A stretch of DNA of 64,000 nucleotides from Chloroflexi bacterium 54-19 (lineage in GTDB: Bacteria; Chloroflexota; Chloroflexia; Chloroheliales; Chloroheliaceae), in contig MKTJ01000031.1 of NCBI GenBank assembly GCA_001898225.1, positions 35,886 to 99,885 on the forward strand. The letters run 5' to 3'. Made by a program: the position numbers and the translations under genes. Of the stretch, positions 8,103 through 16,817 are shown piece after piece; position 1 is the stretch's first letter; the number at the start of each line of letters is the position of its first letter. A model generated the notes under the pieces. The model did not search any database. It worked only from the letters and a program-made list of their open reading frames with translations, and was not told the DNA's origin.

Positions 8103-11100
8103 CTAAAGGGGCGATTTTAGCTGGCGGGCGGCGGCCTGGGCTTGCATGCGGTTGTTGACGTTCAGCTTCTGGTAGATGCTCTTGACCTGGGTCTTAATGG
8201 TGTTGACCGAGACCACCAGTTCGCGTGCAATACCGGCGTAGGAAAGCCCGGCTTCCAGCAGGGCCAGGACGCGCTGCTCCTGCGGGCTGAGCGGTTCTCC
8301 CGCCCCCGCCTTGACGTTGACAGGCGGGTTGCCCTGGTCGAAAAGGTTTAGAATTTTCTGCCGATACTCGTTGAGGGCTTTACCGGCGGTGGGGAGGGGA
8401 GTAGCCCGGAGCAGGTTCGCGACCGGTTCGCCTTCATCTAGAAAAAGGCGCAGGTAGCCTTCGATATAGGCCTGGGAGAGGACCGCCTGGACCACCTGGC
8501 GGGCGTCTTGTTGTTTCTTACCGGCGGCCAGGGCCAGGGCCATATGGAGCCGGATGCGCAGGGTGTAGCGGAACCGGCTGGCAGCCTGCACCTCGGCCAG
8601 GAGCGGTTCGAGCAACATCAGGGCTTTGCCCCACTCGCCCCGGCCCAGCATCCAGCGGGCCAGTAAAAGAGTCTCGTTTACCTTCTGGACCTGGTAAAGC
8701 CTGAATTCCTGGCCGGTGGCAAGGGTTTCGTCCGGCTGTAAAGAGTTCAGCCAGCGTTCGAACCCGGCCATGTTGCTTTCTAACAGGTAGAAGCGAGCCT
8801 GGGTCGAGCGGACGGCCCGGTATTGCTGGAAGTTAATGGGTGAGACAGGGCGGGTTAGCTGGTTCAGCAAGCCGTTCAAATGGCGGTGGGCTTCGTCCAT
8901 CCGACCCTGGGCATACAATATTTCGGTGTGAATAAGCTGGGCTTCGATTACGTTGGAGTTGCCATTAAACCGCAAATCGAGTTCAAGCACTTCTTCGGCC
9001 TGTTTCCAGGCTGTTTCCAGGTCGTTCCACTCGTAGGAGAGCCAGGCCAGCCCCAGTTGCGAATGGGTAATATCGTCGGTGTCGTTTATATCGCGGGCTT
9101 CGGCCAGCACCGTATTAAAATACTCGGCGGCCTGGTTGAGTTCGCCCTGTTCCAGGTAGGCGTAGGCCAGTAAACCCATGTTGGCCCGCGTAAAGTTGCG
9201 GTTGCCCAGGGCGTCGCTGTTGTAGCGGGCTTCATTCAAAAAACGTTTGGCTTTATCAATCTGACCGTTGTAGAGTTCGTAGGAGCCGAACACGTTCAGG
9301 ACCATCCCCCGCCAGTGGTGTTCGCCTTCCGGTAGGAGAGCCAGGGCCTTTTCGGCCCACGCGACCGCTTCCTCGATTTGACCGCCCATGTTGGCAAGCA
9401 TGGCCCGGAAAGTGTAGACCTCGGCCAGTTTCAACACGCCCTCAGGCTCTTTAAGAAAACCCTCTTCGGCCCAGTCCAGGGCTTCGATGACCTGGGCCAC
9501 CGAATCGCCTCGCATTACGGATGATTCAAACAGGAAGGTGAAAAAGATGGCCTGGGCGTAGTTGTTGCACAATAAAGGGTGCCGGCGGAGGATGGAGTTG
9601 GGTAACGCCTGGAGCCAGCGCCGGAAGGTATAAAATTCATTAATCTCCTGGAAAAACTGCATACCCATTCTAAAGTTGTCACCGATGATTTTCTCGATAA
9701 GCCGGGCCGCTCCCTCAAAATCCTGGGCGTGGAGGGCCGTTTCCACCGCGTCCGAAAAGAGGCCGTTCTGCTCGAACCAGCGGCTGGCCCGCCCGTAGAG
9801 CTCGACCAGGTGGGCCGGGCCGAACCGCCGCCGCAACTCCTGCTGCATGGCCTCGGCAAAGAGGGCGTGATAGCGGTACCATTCGCCCGACCCGCTCAGT
9901 GGTTCGATAAAAAGATTGCTCTTTTCGAGGGATTGCAGCACCGCCTCGCTGCTGGTTTCCCCGGTCAGGGTCGCGCACAGGTCGGGGGTCAGGCGTTCCA
10001 GGATGCTGGTCTGCAAGATAAAATTCTGGGTCTTTTCGGGTAGGACGTTGAGGACTTCGGTGGCAAAATAATCCTGGATAGAGCGGTGGCTCCCGGCAAA
10101 GGTTGCGAGGAACTTTTCGACCTGGGCCTGGCCCTGTAACCCCTGCATTGCCAGTATCAACAGGCGCAGGCCGGTGGCCCAGCCTTCGAGATGGCGGTCA
10201 AGCTGGCGAATGGTTTCTTCCGAGAAGGCGCGGGCGTTGTTTTCCTGCAAGAAATCCCAGGTTTCTTCGACCGAGAAACGCAAATCTGCGGAATGTAGCT
10301 CCCGCAACTCATCCTGTCCCCGCCAGCGGGCCAGGGGTAAGGGCGGGTCTTGCCGGGTCATTATGAGCAGGTGCAGGTTGGGCGGTAGATTCTCGACAAA
10401 AAAGACCATCGACTCGTGAAGCTGGGCCGAGGTCAGGACGTGATAGTCTTCCAGCACCAGGATATTTGGGCCGGGTCCACCGGCCTGGGTTAACTCATTG
10501 ATAAAATTTACCAGGACGACCTGCAACGAGACCGGGTGATAGGGCGGCTGGGAGGGAGTATTGAGTTGTTCGAGGGCGGTCTGGTCGGAACTGAGACCGT
10601 TGGCGTGGCAGGCCATGATGATATAGCGCCAGAACCGGACCGGGTCGTTATCGGCCCCATCGAGGGAGACCCAGGCAATCCTGGGCACCACGCTCTGGGC
10701 GGCCTGGTAGATTTCGAAGCGTTCGGCCAACCACTGGCGGACCAGGGTCGTTTTCCCGAACCCCGCCGGGGCCGAGACCAGGGTCAGTTTGCGTTCCAGC
10801 CCTTCATCGAGCCGTTCCAGGAGGCGCTTTCGGGGTAACAGGGCGCTGTGGAGGCGGGGCAATCTCAATTTTGGTTCAAGGACAGGCTCAACCGAAGGGA
10901 TAACCAGGGTGGGCGGTTTGGCTGATGGGGATAAGGCCAGGGCGGTCTCGTTGACCGGGTTTGGATTTTGTTGTTGGGTACCGCTTGAGGCGGCGGTTGG
11001 CGGGTTATTGGGTAACAAAGCCTTGTCGGCCAGGTTCTGAGCCGCCACTTCCAGCCGTTCGAGGGTCACGTCGTGGCTCCCACCGAGGTATTGCTTGGCT

Positions 11101-11345
11101 ATCCGTTTGCCCTGGCGGTGATAGGCGTACCAGTAGGTTTGCTGGCTGCTGGGCCGGGTCTCTTTTTGCAGGCTCAAGCGGCCATTTTTGCCCTGAAAGG
11201 CAAAGGACTTGTGGTTTTCCAGCCAGTCGAACCAGCCCGCGTCCTGCTCGAAGGAAGCGGCAGGGTTCGGATTAGCCGCTTCGGATAAGGTATAGGTTTC
11301 GCTGACCGCATCCCAGCTTAAAACATTCGCCGCAGTTTTTGCCAT
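8103..11345 (-). CDS. LuxR-family MalT-type ATP-dependent transcriptional regulator
   Basis: A 1080-residue STAND-class regulator. Order: an N-terminal DNA/RNA-binding-like module of about 110 residues (WFDWLENHKSFAF, then TYWYAYHRQGKRIAKQYLG), a NOD/NB-ARC ATPase with Walker A APAGFGKTTL (about 192-200) and LVLEDYHVL as Walker B, a long helical TPR-like region (about 480-960), and a LuxR helix-turn-helix at the C-terminus (LSPQEQRVLALLEAGLSYAGIA, NTIKTQVKSIYQKLNV). Such proteins sense a small ligand and switch genes on after ATP-driven assembly. The frame opens at a TTG at 11381, but that codon coincides with the -10 box; ATG at 11345 follows GAGGG at the right distance and is chosen (ATG 11357 is possible). 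Target genes are unknown. Confidence 0.9.
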   Translation of the reverse strand: MAKTAANVLSWDAVSETYTLSEAANPNPAASFEQDAGWFDWLENHKSFAFQGKNGRLSLQKETRPSSQQTYWYAYHRQGKRIAKQYLGGSHDVTLERLEVAAQNLADKALLPNNPPTAASSGTQQQNPNPVNETALALSPSAKPPTLVIPSVEPVLEPKLRLPRLHSALLPRKRLLERLDEGLERKLTLVSAPAGFGKTTLVRQWLAERFEIYQAAQSVVPRIAWVSLDGADNDPVRFWRYIIMACHANGLSSDQTALEQLNTPSQPPYHPVSLQVVLVNFINELTQAGGPGPNILVLEDYHVLTSAQLHESMVFFVENLPPNLHLLIMTRQDPPLPLARWRGQDELRELHSADLRFSVEETWDFLQENNARAFSEETIRQLDRHLEGWATGLRLLILAMQGLQGQAQVEKFLATFAGSHRSIQDYFATEVLNVLPEKTQNFILQTSILERLTPDLCATLTGETSSEAVLQSLEKSNLFIEPLSGSGEWYRYHALFAEAMQQELRRRFGPAHLVELYGRASRWFEQNGLFSDAVETALHAQDFEGAARLIEKIIGDNFRMGMQFFQEINEFYTFRRWLQALPNSILRRHPLLCNNYAQAIFFTFLFESSVMRGDSVAQVIEALDWAEEGFLKEPEGVLKLAEVYTFRAMLANMGGQIEEAVAWAEKALALLPEGEHHWRGMVLNVFGSYELYNGQIDKAKRFLNEARYNSDALGNRNFTRANMGLLAYAYLEQGELNQAAEYFNTVLAEARDINDTDDITHSQLGLAWLSYEWNDLETAWKQAEEVLELDLRFNGNSNVIEAQLIHTEILYAQGRMDEAHRHLNGLLNQLTRPVSPINFQQYRAVRSTQARFYLLESNMAGFERWLNSLQPDETLATGQEFRLYQVQKVNETLLLARWMLGRGEWGKALMLLEPLLAEVQAASRFRYTLRIRLHMALALAAGKKQQDARQVVQAVLSQAYIEGYLRLFLDEGEPVANLLRATPLPTAGKALNEYRQKILNLFDQGNPPVNVKAGAGEPLSPQEQRVLALLEAGLSYAGIARELVVSVNTIKTQVKSIYQKLNVNNRMQAQAAARQLKSPL

Positions 11346-11380
11346 AGCCACCCTCATTGATACCCAATTTTCACCATCCA

Positions 11381-11409
11381 ATTATAAACCCCAACTTCGA
11401 CCCTGACAA
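11381..11409 (-). promoter_or_regulatory. promoter of the MalT-type regulator gene
   Basis: On the minus strand TTGTCA (11409-11404) and TATAAT (11386-11381) are separated by exactly 17 bases. This places transcription start near 11374 and rules out the upstream TTG start. Confidence 0.65.
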
Positions 11410-11760
11410 TGTTACCCAACTTTTTAAAATAAAGAAATGAGCCATCTCGTTTTTAGAGTTTATCTGGCACAAACTAGTCGGCCTTGACACAGCCCTGGTG
11501 AAGTGCCGAGTGACTGGGAACCACAAAGCCGCAAGGTAGTGGTATTAGACAACTACCGGGTCCATCAAAGCCGTTTGGTCAGGCTTAATTCGTTATTTCT
11601 TTGTTTAGGTGCTTAGTATCTTCTTTCTATCCGTATCTGGTATTACATTTTCTTAATGTAAATGGTTGTAAACCCTGATGGCTGTTTGCCTCATCTTCTG
11701 GGACTTTCCGGTTAATATTTTGACTAAATATTATAGCCCTTTATTACTATATAGGTAATA
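11410..11760. other. intergenic stretch, possible structured RNA, no gene seen
   Basis: No open frame of note. A segment around 11500-11565 can fold locally: GGTAGT (11536-11541) can pair with ACTACC about 12 bases later, next to an ACAAAGCC string. It does not fit a riboswitch consensus I can name. The rest is AT-rich. Confidence 0.35.
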
Positions 11761-11789
11761 TTGACGCCCGATTTTTTATTAGTTAAATT
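11761..11789 (+). promoter_or_regulatory. candidate promoter of the membrane protein gene at 11833
   Basis: TTGACG (11761-11766) and TAAATT (11784-11789) with 17 bases between them, about 44 bases upstream of the start codon. Confidence 0.45.
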
Positions 11790-11832
11790 ATTTTCAACTC
11801 ACTTTAACTAAATTATTGTAAGGTACAAGGAA

Positions 11833-12492
11833 ATGACACAACAGGTTAGGATGACAGCGGCACAATACCAGCATTTGGTTCAAAATTGGGACCGGACGCC
11901 TGTAAAGTGGAACCCCGAAGGCATTTATGGCGGGATTAAAGAAGTAAAAACCGCCGGTAGGGGATTTTTATTTGCCATACCCGGCCTGAGCTCCCTTCTT
12001 ATCCTAGGGGCGGTATTCTTACCCTGGCTCTCGCTGAATTTATTGAATAATAATTTTTCAACCAATGGAATAGGCGCTTTGAGCGCGCCCTCAGGCTTTG
12101 TCGACCAGGTTCAAAAACTCTCGCAGAAATATGGCAGTTTCATCCATACTACCCCCGGTTCAACCCCGGCATTAAGCAACCAACCTTATGAGGCCAGTCA
12201 TGGCTGGATTTTGGTTGTCCTTTGTTTGGTTTCGTTAGGCTTGATTTTTTGGGGATTTACCGGTAAATCGAAAAATTTAGTAATCGGCCCTTTGATTATT
12301 GGGGTGTTCTGCCTGGGACTGAGCCTCTGGGATTTAATCCAGTCTACCAAGCTTATCAACGATACTTACAAACAGTTTAATAACCTGCAAGCCGGTTTTA
12401 TTGGGGTTGGTCCTGGGCTCTATCTTGTAGTGGCGGGAAGCATCGCCCTTATTATCGGTGGAATAGTTACCCTGTCTTTTTACAATAAATAA
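11833..12492 (+). CDS. membrane protein of unknown function, four transmembrane segments
   Basis: A 219-residue protein I cannot assign. A polar N-terminus of about 43 residues containing QNWDRTPVKWNPEGIYGG precedes four hydrophobic helices near 45-68, 126-147, 150-170 and 190-214. The ~55 residues between helices 1 and 2 are polar and probably extracytoplasmic. AAGGA lies a few bases upstream of the ATG. Monocistronic between two long intergenic regions, with lower G+C than its neighbours, which may mean a recent arrival or relaxed codon selection. Confidence 0.7.
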   Translation: MTQQVRMTAAQYQHLVQNWDRTPVKWNPEGIYGGIKEVKTAGRGFLFAIPGLSSLLILGAVFLPWLSLNLLNNNFSTNGIGALSAPSGFVDQVQKLSQKYGSFIHTTPGSTPALSNQPYEASHGWILVVLCLVSLGLIFWGFTGKSKNLVIGPLIIGVFCLGLSLWDLIQSTKLINDTYKQFNNLQAGFIGVGPGLYLVVAGSIALIIGGIVTLSFYNK

Positions 12493-12732
12493 AGCGTTTA
12501 GAAACAAAGGGTTTAGGAAATCCTTCATTTTATCGGTTTAACTTTATATTGTTTTTCTCCTGTTGCGGTATACCGGTCTAAAATTCCGGGCGGTCCGCTT
12601 TGCCCTTCAAAATCAGCGATAATCCCAATAATTTAATCTATTCGACCCGGTTTATTTGCGGTAAGATATTAGCTGTTACACGCAGTAGTGTTTGTCTGGA
12701 TTATCCGAAGATGGAGAGGGAGGATTTCGCAA

Positions 12733-13653
12733 GTGTCTGTGACTGACAACGATTTGCAAATGGTGGAGGCCAACGCTCAAACCCAGGACTGCCTGACGGA
12801 CGAACAGGTCCAGTTCTTTTTGGATAACGGGTTTTTAATTGCCCGGCAGGTGCTGACCGGTGAAGAACTGGCTGCCGTGCAAGAGGCCATGCTCGAACTC
12901 TACCAGAAGGGAGTTGACGGGGTGGAAAACGACCCCGATTTCATGTATGGCAAAGGTGTAAAGACCGGGCAGCAGGTCTTGCGCCGGGTCGAGTACGTCC
13001 AGGATAAAAGCGAGGTAATGAAAGCAATGCTGGGGCACCCTTTCATCCTGCGCTCGGTCGAAAAATTGCAGGGACCGAATTTTATCCCGACCTGGGATTC
13101 AATGGTGGTCAAGGTGCCGGACGAAGGGGTGATAGTGCCCTGGCACCGGGACGCCGGGCTGGCCGATTACCCGGACGAAATGGTCCCCATTTTCAACGTT
13201 GATTTCTACCTGGACCGGGCCGACCTGAAGTCGTGCCTGTGGGTGATACCGGCCAGCAACCAGTGGGACAAAGCGCGTTTCCTGGAACGCTGCGAACGCG
13301 AGGGTTTTGATACTTCGGACGCTATCCCGGTGCCGATTGAGGCCGGTGACGTTATTTTCCACAACATCCGGCTGGTCCACGGTTCCCCTTCGGGTGACGG
13401 CAATGCCATGCGCCGGACAGTCTATTACGAGTTCCGGCCCGGCGAGATTGAGGCGGAGTACGGGCCGCATACTCCCGAATATATCCCGCTCAAGCAGCAG
13501 GTCTTGCTGGAAAGCCTCCGCAAACGAGCCGAAACCACCTATGGGCAGCGTGAGAAGCCTTTCGAGTACGCCCCGACCGGTGAATTCGCGCTTCCGGATG
13601 AAGCGGTGCCGCCATCGACCTTCCGCTACCCGCACGAGAGTTTCTGGCGTTAA
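12733..13653 (+). CDS. phytanoyl-CoA dioxygenase (PhyH) family 2-oxoglutarate/Fe(II) oxygenase
   Basis: The 306-residue product has the double-stranded beta-helix oxygenase core of PhyH. The iron triad is seen as VPWHRDAG (H138, D140) and LVHGSP (H216); an Arg some ten residues after the last His (MRRTVYYEFR) would bind 2-oxoglutarate. The pattern DNGFLIARQVLTGEELAAV at about 31-50 is the usual N-terminal start of the family. Bacterial members hydroxylate or halogenate small metabolites; the substrate is not predictable here. GTG at 12733 is chosen because GGGAGG stands nine bases before it; the open frame reaches back to 12688. Third of three PhyH paralogues in the window (others at 25926 and 26920), but not clustered with them. 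Confidence 0.88.
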   Translation: MSVTDNDLQMVEANAQTQDCLTDEQVQFFLDNGFLIARQVLTGEELAAVQEAMLELYQKGVDGVENDPDFMYGKGVKTGQQVLRRVEYVQDKSEVMKAMLGHPFILRSVEKLQGPNFIPTWDSMVVKVPDEGVIVPWHRDAGLADYPDEMVPIFNVDFYLDRADLKSCLWVIPASNQWDKARFLERCEREGFDTSDAIPVPIEAGDVIFHNIRLVHGSPSGDGNAMRRTVYYEFRPGEIEAEYGPHTPEYIPLKQQVLLESLRKRAETTYGQREKPFEYAPTGEFALPDEAVPPSTFRYPHESFWR

Positions 13654-13671
13654 GGTTCTATAAATTACAAA

Positions 13672-13704
13672 AATGCTCCCGTTTTCCCAGCGGGAGCATT
13701 TTTT
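13672..13704. terminator. bidirectional terminator
   Basis: AATGCTCCCG (13672-13681) pairs with CGGGAGCATT (13691-13700) and a T-run follows. Shared by the PhyH gene and the convergent gene ending at 13755. Confidence 0.8.
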
Positions 13705-13754
13705 GTCCTATCAAGTTAATTTAATCTCGGTTTTGCTGCTTCTCGAACACCACC

Positions 13755-15098
13755 TTATAGCTGTTTTTGGAGCTCCGGCCAGAGTTTGAACTGGCCCAGC
13801 GGGACCGGTTTATCCTGGGGCCGGGTCTGCTTCTGGTTGATGTCGCCCCAGAGGGTCCAGTTGCGTTGGCCTGTTTTAGAGGGTTCCCGGTAGTGTTTGG
13901 TATAGTCGGCGTAGTCAAAAACATATTCCTGCCCAGCCTGTTTTAGTAAGCCCAGGCGAAACTGTTTGTTCATGTACCACTGGACTTCCTGGTCGGCAAA
14001 AGAAGCGCCCAGCCCGGTGCCCTTCTGGTCGAACTGGTAACGGAGGGTGTCGTTGTTGGGATGCTCGTCCCGGATGGTCTGGGCGAATTCGGCCAGGGTC
14101 GGACATTCCGCGTCCGGCCAGGTTTCCTTTATCCAGCCTATCCAGCGGCTGAAGGCTTCGAGACAGCCTTTAGGCCGCCAGCGGTTGGCTTCACCGATTT
14201 CGTAGTTGTTGGTAATCCAGCCAAAGGGATTGTTCGACAGGTTTGGTTCGTCAAAATGGACCCGTGTGGTGTCCTGCATCTGTTTCAGGCCGACCTCGTT
14301 CCCAAAGGTGTGCAGGGTTTCAATCGGGCCGACACCCATGCGCGAAACATAGCGCACGCCGTTGGTGGTATACTCCCCGGCCAGGCGGCCCGCGATGAAG
14401 TCAACGGTCCAGCCATCGAAGTTGAGGCAATCAATAAAATCGGCCTCACCCTGGGCCGGTTTGCAAAAGTGTTCGCGGGAAGGGTAGTAGGGGTAGGAAA
14501 TCGAGCCGTCCCCGTCCTGGCCGTCGATGCTGTACTGGCTCCAGATGTTACCCTGGACGGCGATTATGCCATGTTTTTCCCTGGCGTAGCGAATATTTTC
14601 CGCCGAGAGAAAGCCGCAAATCAGCGACCTGGGCTGGTAACCGGGGATGAAACCGTCAATTATTTTGAGGGCGTCGGTGATGTCGCGGTTGACCTGGTCT
14701 TTGGAGTTATAGACGTTGGTGAAGAACCCGCCCGGCGCGAAGGTTACGTCATCGCCAAAGCGGTTGTGGAGGTCGGCCAGGGTTTCGCGGATTTCGCGAT
14801 AACGGGGGCTCTGGTCGGTGAGAGCCTGCCAGGAACAGCCCCAGGTAATCCGGGCCTCCGGGAAGCCCCGGCGTACTGCCCCGGCAAAATCTCGGACCAT
14901 CCGGGCGTCGTGCATATCTATTTCGTCTTCGAGCAAGTGACCCGTGCGGGTAGTCTCTATCTGGTAGCGGCGGACAATGGAGTTAATCGTTAAAACACGC
15001 TTCTTTGAGTTCAAGGGGTTATACCATCCTTCTTCCAATCTACCGGCCCTAACACCGGCCGCAGGGGCGATGGTATCATTTAAGCCTTTTTTATGCAA
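13755..15098 (-). CDS. uncharacterised protein, possibly DUF3863-like glycoside-processing protein
   Basis: A 447-residue cytosolic-looking protein. Visible patterns include DEIDMHDARMVRDFAGAVRR, ITWGCSWQALTDQ, GFIPGYQPRSLICGFLSAENI, and YYPSREHFCKPAQGEADFIDCL. These resemble an uncharacterised family (I recall DUF3863) with a polysaccharide-deacetylase/sugar-hydrolase-like barrel, but I cannot confirm that from sequence alone. Conserved-looking Asp and His residues near the N-terminus (DMHD) would suit a metal site. TTG at 15098 has AAAGGTGG upstream. It is divergent from the repeat-peptide gene at 15248 and shares that 149-base promoter region; whether they are functionally linked is open. 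Confidence 0.6.
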   Translation of the reverse strand: MHKKGLNDTIAPAAGVRAGRLEEGWYNPLNSKKRVLTINSIVRRYQIETTRTGHLLEDEIDMHDARMVRDFAGAVRRGFPEARITWGCSWQALTDQSPRYREIRETLADLHNRFGDDVTFAPGGFFTNVYNSKDQVNRDITDALKIIDGFIPGYQPRSLICGFLSAENIRYAREKHGIIAVQGNIWSQYSIDGQDGDGSISYPYYPSREHFCKPAQGEADFIDCLNFDGWTVDFIAGRLAGEYTTNGVRYVSRMGVGPIETLHTFGNEVGLKQMQDTTRVHFDEPNLSNNPFGWITNNYEIGEANRWRPKGCLEAFSRWIGWIKETWPDAECPTLAEFAQTIRDEHPNNDTLRYQFDQKGTGLGASFADQEVQWYMNKQFRLGLLKQAGQEYVFDYADYTKHYREPSKTGQRNWTLWGDINQKQTRPQDKPVPLGQFKLWPELQKQL

Positions 15099-15247
15099 CG
15101 AAAACTACCACCTTTCTAAATTTTCATAGTGAGGTAAATAACAGGTAAACGACAAAGTTTTGTTTTGATTTTTAGGCTCGGTTTATGCTATTTTGTAGCG
15201 GGGAACAGTTCTCAATTTATTAAACAAGTGATTGGAGGACCGATTTT

Positions 15248-15487
15248 ATGGCTTCTGTGCTTACCCTTACAGACGAGGATATTGTAGTAACCAAACTTCA
15301 GCCCTTTACACCCGTTATGCAGGCCAGCCCGGACGATTCTGACGGAACCGACGAGGCCGATGCCGACGGCACCGATGGGACCGATGGTGATGCCGACGCT
15401 GATGGCACCGACGGAACGGATGGCGGCGATACCGATGGTACTGACGGCGAAGCTGATGCCGACGGCACCGATGGTACTGACGCCTAA
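15248..15487 (+). CDS. 79-residue Asp/Gly/Thr repeat peptide, candidate RiPP-like precursor
   Basis: Short protein with two parts. Residues 1-28 form an ordinary, partly hydrophobic leader-like segment (SVLTLTDEDIVVTKLQPF then TPVMQASP) with the only Lys at 16. Residues 29-79 consist solely of D, G, T, A, E and S in about four copies of a 12-residue unit (E/D)ADADGTDGTDG; the third copy is shortened to eight residues. No Cys, aromatic or basic residue occurs in the repeat part. The codons for identical residues differ between copies (GAT/GAC, four Gly codons, three Thr codons), so the protein repeat is maintained rather than newly slipped. An excellent GGAGG stands nine bases before the ATG. 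It is followed by a hairpin and then by an oxygenase and a ferredoxin-like gene, the classic layout of a precursor and its modifying enzymes. An acidic calcium-binding repeat is the main alternative. Confidence 0.75.
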   Translation: MASVLTLTDEDIVVTKLQPFTPVMQASPDDSDGTDEADADGTDGTDGDADADGTDGTDGGDTDGTDGEADADGTDGTDA

Positions 15488-15499
15488 TTAAAGATTGGT

Positions 15500-15543
15500 G
15501 TAACCGCTCCTAAAAGTTGTCAGGGGCGGTTACTTTTGGTTAT
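15500..15543 (+). terminator. terminator or attenuator between repeat peptide and oxygenase genes
   Basis: GTAACCGCTCC (15500-15510) pairs over 11 positions, one of them G-U, with GGGGCGGTTAC (15523-15533); TTTTGGTTAT follows. A partial terminator here would give much more of the peptide than of the downstream enzymes. Confidence 0.65.
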
Positions 15544-15605
15544 CCCCACTTTTATGAACCGGGACCGGCAGTTCGCGGCCCCTGAACACGACATGAGGAG
15601 TTCGG

Positions 15606-16817
15606 ATGGTTAAGGTCGGATTTAATCTAGCCCAGGTGTTAAGCCCGTTGGACCTTTCCCGGTTTTTTAACGAATACTGGGAGCAAACCCTGCTTTACAT
15701 CCCCAGAGAGAACCCGGCTTACTACGCCGAACTCCTTTCAATGTCCGATATGGACCGGATTATTGCCACCTTCGGGCTGCGCGCCCCGTCGCTGCGGCTG
15801 GTTAAAAACGGCGAGTCTATCCCCCTGGCAAAGTATACCTACAACATGCCCTGGGGTGGCGACTCTTTCAGCCGGGTGATTGATAGCGAGGTGGTCTTTT
15901 CGGAGTTTTACCAGGGCGCGACGGTGGTTATGCAGGCCCTGCACACCAATTTTCTGCCGCTGGCCCTTTTCTGCCGCAACCTCGAAACCTTTTTTAACTA
16001 CCCGGTCCAGACCAATATCTACATGACCCCGAAACATTCCCAGGGGTTCTCGGCCCACTACGACACCCACGATGTCTTCGTGCTACAGGTGGCGGGGGCG
16101 AAACGCTGGCGGGTTTACGAGGGGGCGCTAAAACTGCCTGACCGCTCCCAGGCTTTTAAGAAGACCGAAACCGCCCCCGGCAAATTGCTGTTCGACCAGG
16201 AATTAAAGGCCGGGGATATGCTTTACCTGCCCCGCGGGTTTATCCACGAAGGGTTGACCTCGGATAGCGATTCACTGCATATCACGGTCGGCATCATTTC
16301 CTATACCTGGGTGGATATTTTTAACGAGGCGATTTCGCTCATCAAGACCGACCCGGCCTTCCGGGAGTCGCTGCCGCCTGGTTACATCAGCCAGGAAGGC
16401 GGTCTTCCGGCGGAAAAGTTTGCGGCCTTACTGCAAAAGTTTAACGAGGCGGCTAATCTCGACAAGCTGACCGGGAAAATCGCCGACCGCTTTATTTCGA
16501 GCCGCCGCCCACTCCTGGACGGCCAGTTAAACCAGCTAAGGCTGCTCGATAGCCTGGATGCGAATTCACCTTTAGAGCGGCGACCGGGTATTTTGTGCAA
16601 GCTCGAACCGGGTGATAATGCGGTAAGCCTGGTCTATACCGGCAAAAGAGTGGCTTTCCCCGGTTTTGTAGAAAACACGCTGCGTTTCATCCTGCGGCAG
16701 GAGGGCCGTTCTTTCACGGTCTCCGACCTCCCCGACGAGTTGGATGAGGCCGGTAGATTGGTGCTGGTGCGCCGCCTTGTTAAAGAAGGGTTTTTAAGCA
16801 TTGTCTCCGGTGAATAA
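15606..16817 (+). CDS. JmjC/cupin-type 2-oxoglutarate oxygenase (ribosomal-oxygenase-like)
   Basis: A 403-residue member of the cupin-4/JmjC group that contains bacterial RoxA (YcfD) and eukaryotic MINA53/NO66, which hydroxylate Arg or His side chains of proteins. The N-terminal region is followed by the jelly-roll with iron ligands H151 and D153 in SAHYDTHDVFVLQVAG and H214 in RGFIHEGLTSD; K166 in GAKRWRVYEG is placed for 2-oxoglutarate binding. The C-terminal ~130 residues end in a winged-helix-like region (FTVSDLPDELDEAGRLVLVRRLVKEGFL), as in ROX enzymes. GAGGAG stands five bases before the ATG. Placed between the repeat peptide and an overlapping ferredoxin-like gene, its natural substrate is plausibly the Asp/Thr repeat peptide (inference). 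A housekeeping ribosomal hydroxylase is the alternative. Confidence 0.85.
   Translation: MVKVGFNLAQVLSPLDLSRFFNEYWEQTLLYIPRENPAYYAELLSMSDMDRIIATFGLRAPSLRLVKNGESIPLAKYTYNMPWGGDSFSRVIDSEVVFSEFYQGATVVMQALHTNFLPLALFCRNLETFFNYPVQTNIYMTPKHSQGFSAHYDTHDVFVLQVAGAKRWRVYEGALKLPDRSQAFKKTETAPGKLLFDQELKAGDMLYLPRGFIHEGLTSDSDSLHITVGIISYTWVDIFNEAISLIKTDPAFRESLPPGYISQEGGLPAEKFAALLQKFNEAANLDKLTGKIADRFISSRRPLLDGQLNQLRLLDSLDANSPLERRPGILCKLEPGDNAVSLVYTGKRVAFPGFVENTLRFILRQEGRSFTVSDLPDELDEAGRLVLVRRLVKEGFLSIVSGE

Noticed and set aside
11500..11580. Possible cyclic-di-GMP riboswitch because of an ACAAAGCC string
   Set aside because: The other conserved GEMM positions are absent and the stems do not match the known fold.
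14061..14993. Long plus-strand frame opposite the gene at 13755-15098
   Set aside because: Composition is typical of an antisense shadow, rich in Gly, Val and Pro, with no ribosome-binding site.
15340..15487. TDG repeats as a low-complexity artefact or tandem DNA repeat
   Set aside because: Codon choice differs between units, a strong ribosome-binding site and leader are present, and the context is conserved-looking.
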